Of a stretch of DNA of 64,000 bases, positions 63,925 to 64,000 are shown piece by piece. Position 1 is the first letter of the stretch. Every line of letters starts with the position of its first letter. The stretch is from Mucilaginibacter sp. (GTDB lineage: Bacteria > Bacteroidota > Bacteroidia > Sphingobacteriales > Sphingobacteriaceae): the NCBI RefSeq assembly GCF_028288185.1, contig NZ_JAQBOF010000012.1, positions 84,496-148,495 of the forward strand, in the 5' to 3' direction. The notes below the pieces were generated by a model. That model did not search any database. It was given only the letters and a program-made list of their open reading frames with translations, and was not told where the DNA came from. A program made the translations under genes and the position numbers.

Positions 63925-64000
63925 ATGCCAAAAATGAAAACCAATTCCAGTGCAAAAAAGCGTTTTAAGCTTACTGGAACCGGTAAAATTGCAAGAAAGA
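63925..64000 (+). CDS. rpmI: 50S ribosomal protein L35, partial
   Basis: The first 25 residues, MPKMKTNSSAKKRFKLTGTG, then KIARK, are the L35 N-terminus; the window ends within the gene. It follows infC by 74 bases, in the conserved infC-rpmI-rplT order. A short TGTGCTTGTGCACA hairpin (63858-63871) lies in the gap and could be an L20 control site or just a weak hairpin. Confidence 0.93.
   Translation, partial: MPKMKTNSSAKKRFKLTGTGKIARK

Overview
The window looks like the chromosome of a member of the Bacteroidota, most likely the Sphingobacteriaceae (Mucilaginibacter/Pedobacter type). This rests on lineage-typical families (a DUF4296 lipoprotein before mutS2, a Bacteroidota-type LptD next to an exported amidase and an MCE protein, a PorE-like OmpA protein, a DUF3667 protein, a small RecQ-family/ManC pair), on promoters with a TAnnTTTG -7 box instead of sigma70 boxes, on weak or absent Shine-Dalgarno sequences, and on moderate GC. 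No phage, plasmid, transposase, CRISPR array, rRNA or tRNA gene was seen. The genus is an inference.

Layout. 1-1044: GNAT acetyltransferase (cut by the window edge) and a YggS-type PLP protein. 1086-3986: lipoprotein and MutS2. 4216-10202: envelope block, with an MCE transport protein and murein amidase on the minus strand, divergent from lptD and cinA. 10250-15429: E2 acyltransferase, two small hypotheticals, and an active/inactive pair of M16 peptidases. 15765-22880: guaB, a LOG-family hydrolase, an acyl-CoA carboxylase beta subunit, a small outer-membrane barrel, a DUF3667 protein and a nucleoside MFS transporter. 23099-25466: etfB-etfA-bifunctional nuclease operon. 25513-34314: TPR protein, chromate transporter, dnaB, rlmB, two small DUF proteins, mannose-1-phosphate guanylyltransferase, recQ. 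34399-43608: large secreted MG2-like protein, PorE-like protein, queE, lipoprotein, Rieske protein, folD, lepA. 43693-55905: SHOCT protein, Y-family polymerase, DinB-fold protein, NtrC-type regulator, DUF1080 protein, sugar dehydrogenase, a frameshifted TMEM175 channel gene, bicupin, TPR histidine kinase and small membrane/barrel proteins. 56054-60885: two tandem exported aldose 1-epimerases and an exported GH2 glycosidase. 60997-64000: KTSC-like protein and the thrS-infC-rpmI translation operon, cut at the right edge.

The genes are mostly ordinary housekeeping and envelope genes. The unusual content is between them. Many intergenic spaces carry repeats, usually starting within a few bases of a stop codon. 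The most striking is a family of four elements (4007-4216, 15550-15653, 44446-44666, 58371-58592). Each is built from a 7-base word repeated at fixed spacings (10, then 53-54, then 9 bases) around a conserved AT-rich core and closed by a hairpin of the last word. The word differs between elements (TGATCCA, TGATTCA, TGTTTCA) but is almost uniform inside each one. I do not recognise this element. Other families are TCGGATTT inverted repeats (five sites), ATTCACTCA words, GATTAGG hairpins, CATTGCGAG inverted repeats and CCCTAAAGGGG or CTCCCC elements.

Possible regulatory points are a hairpin in the thrS leader with a Thr-anticodon-like loop, a TTG start for infC, and a 15-bp inverted repeat just before the carboxylase gene. 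Gaps longer than 300 bases (15430-15764, 17901-18221, 44212-44675, 48115-48680, 50970-51299, 58302-58611) are described in the feature list; none holds a convincing gene.
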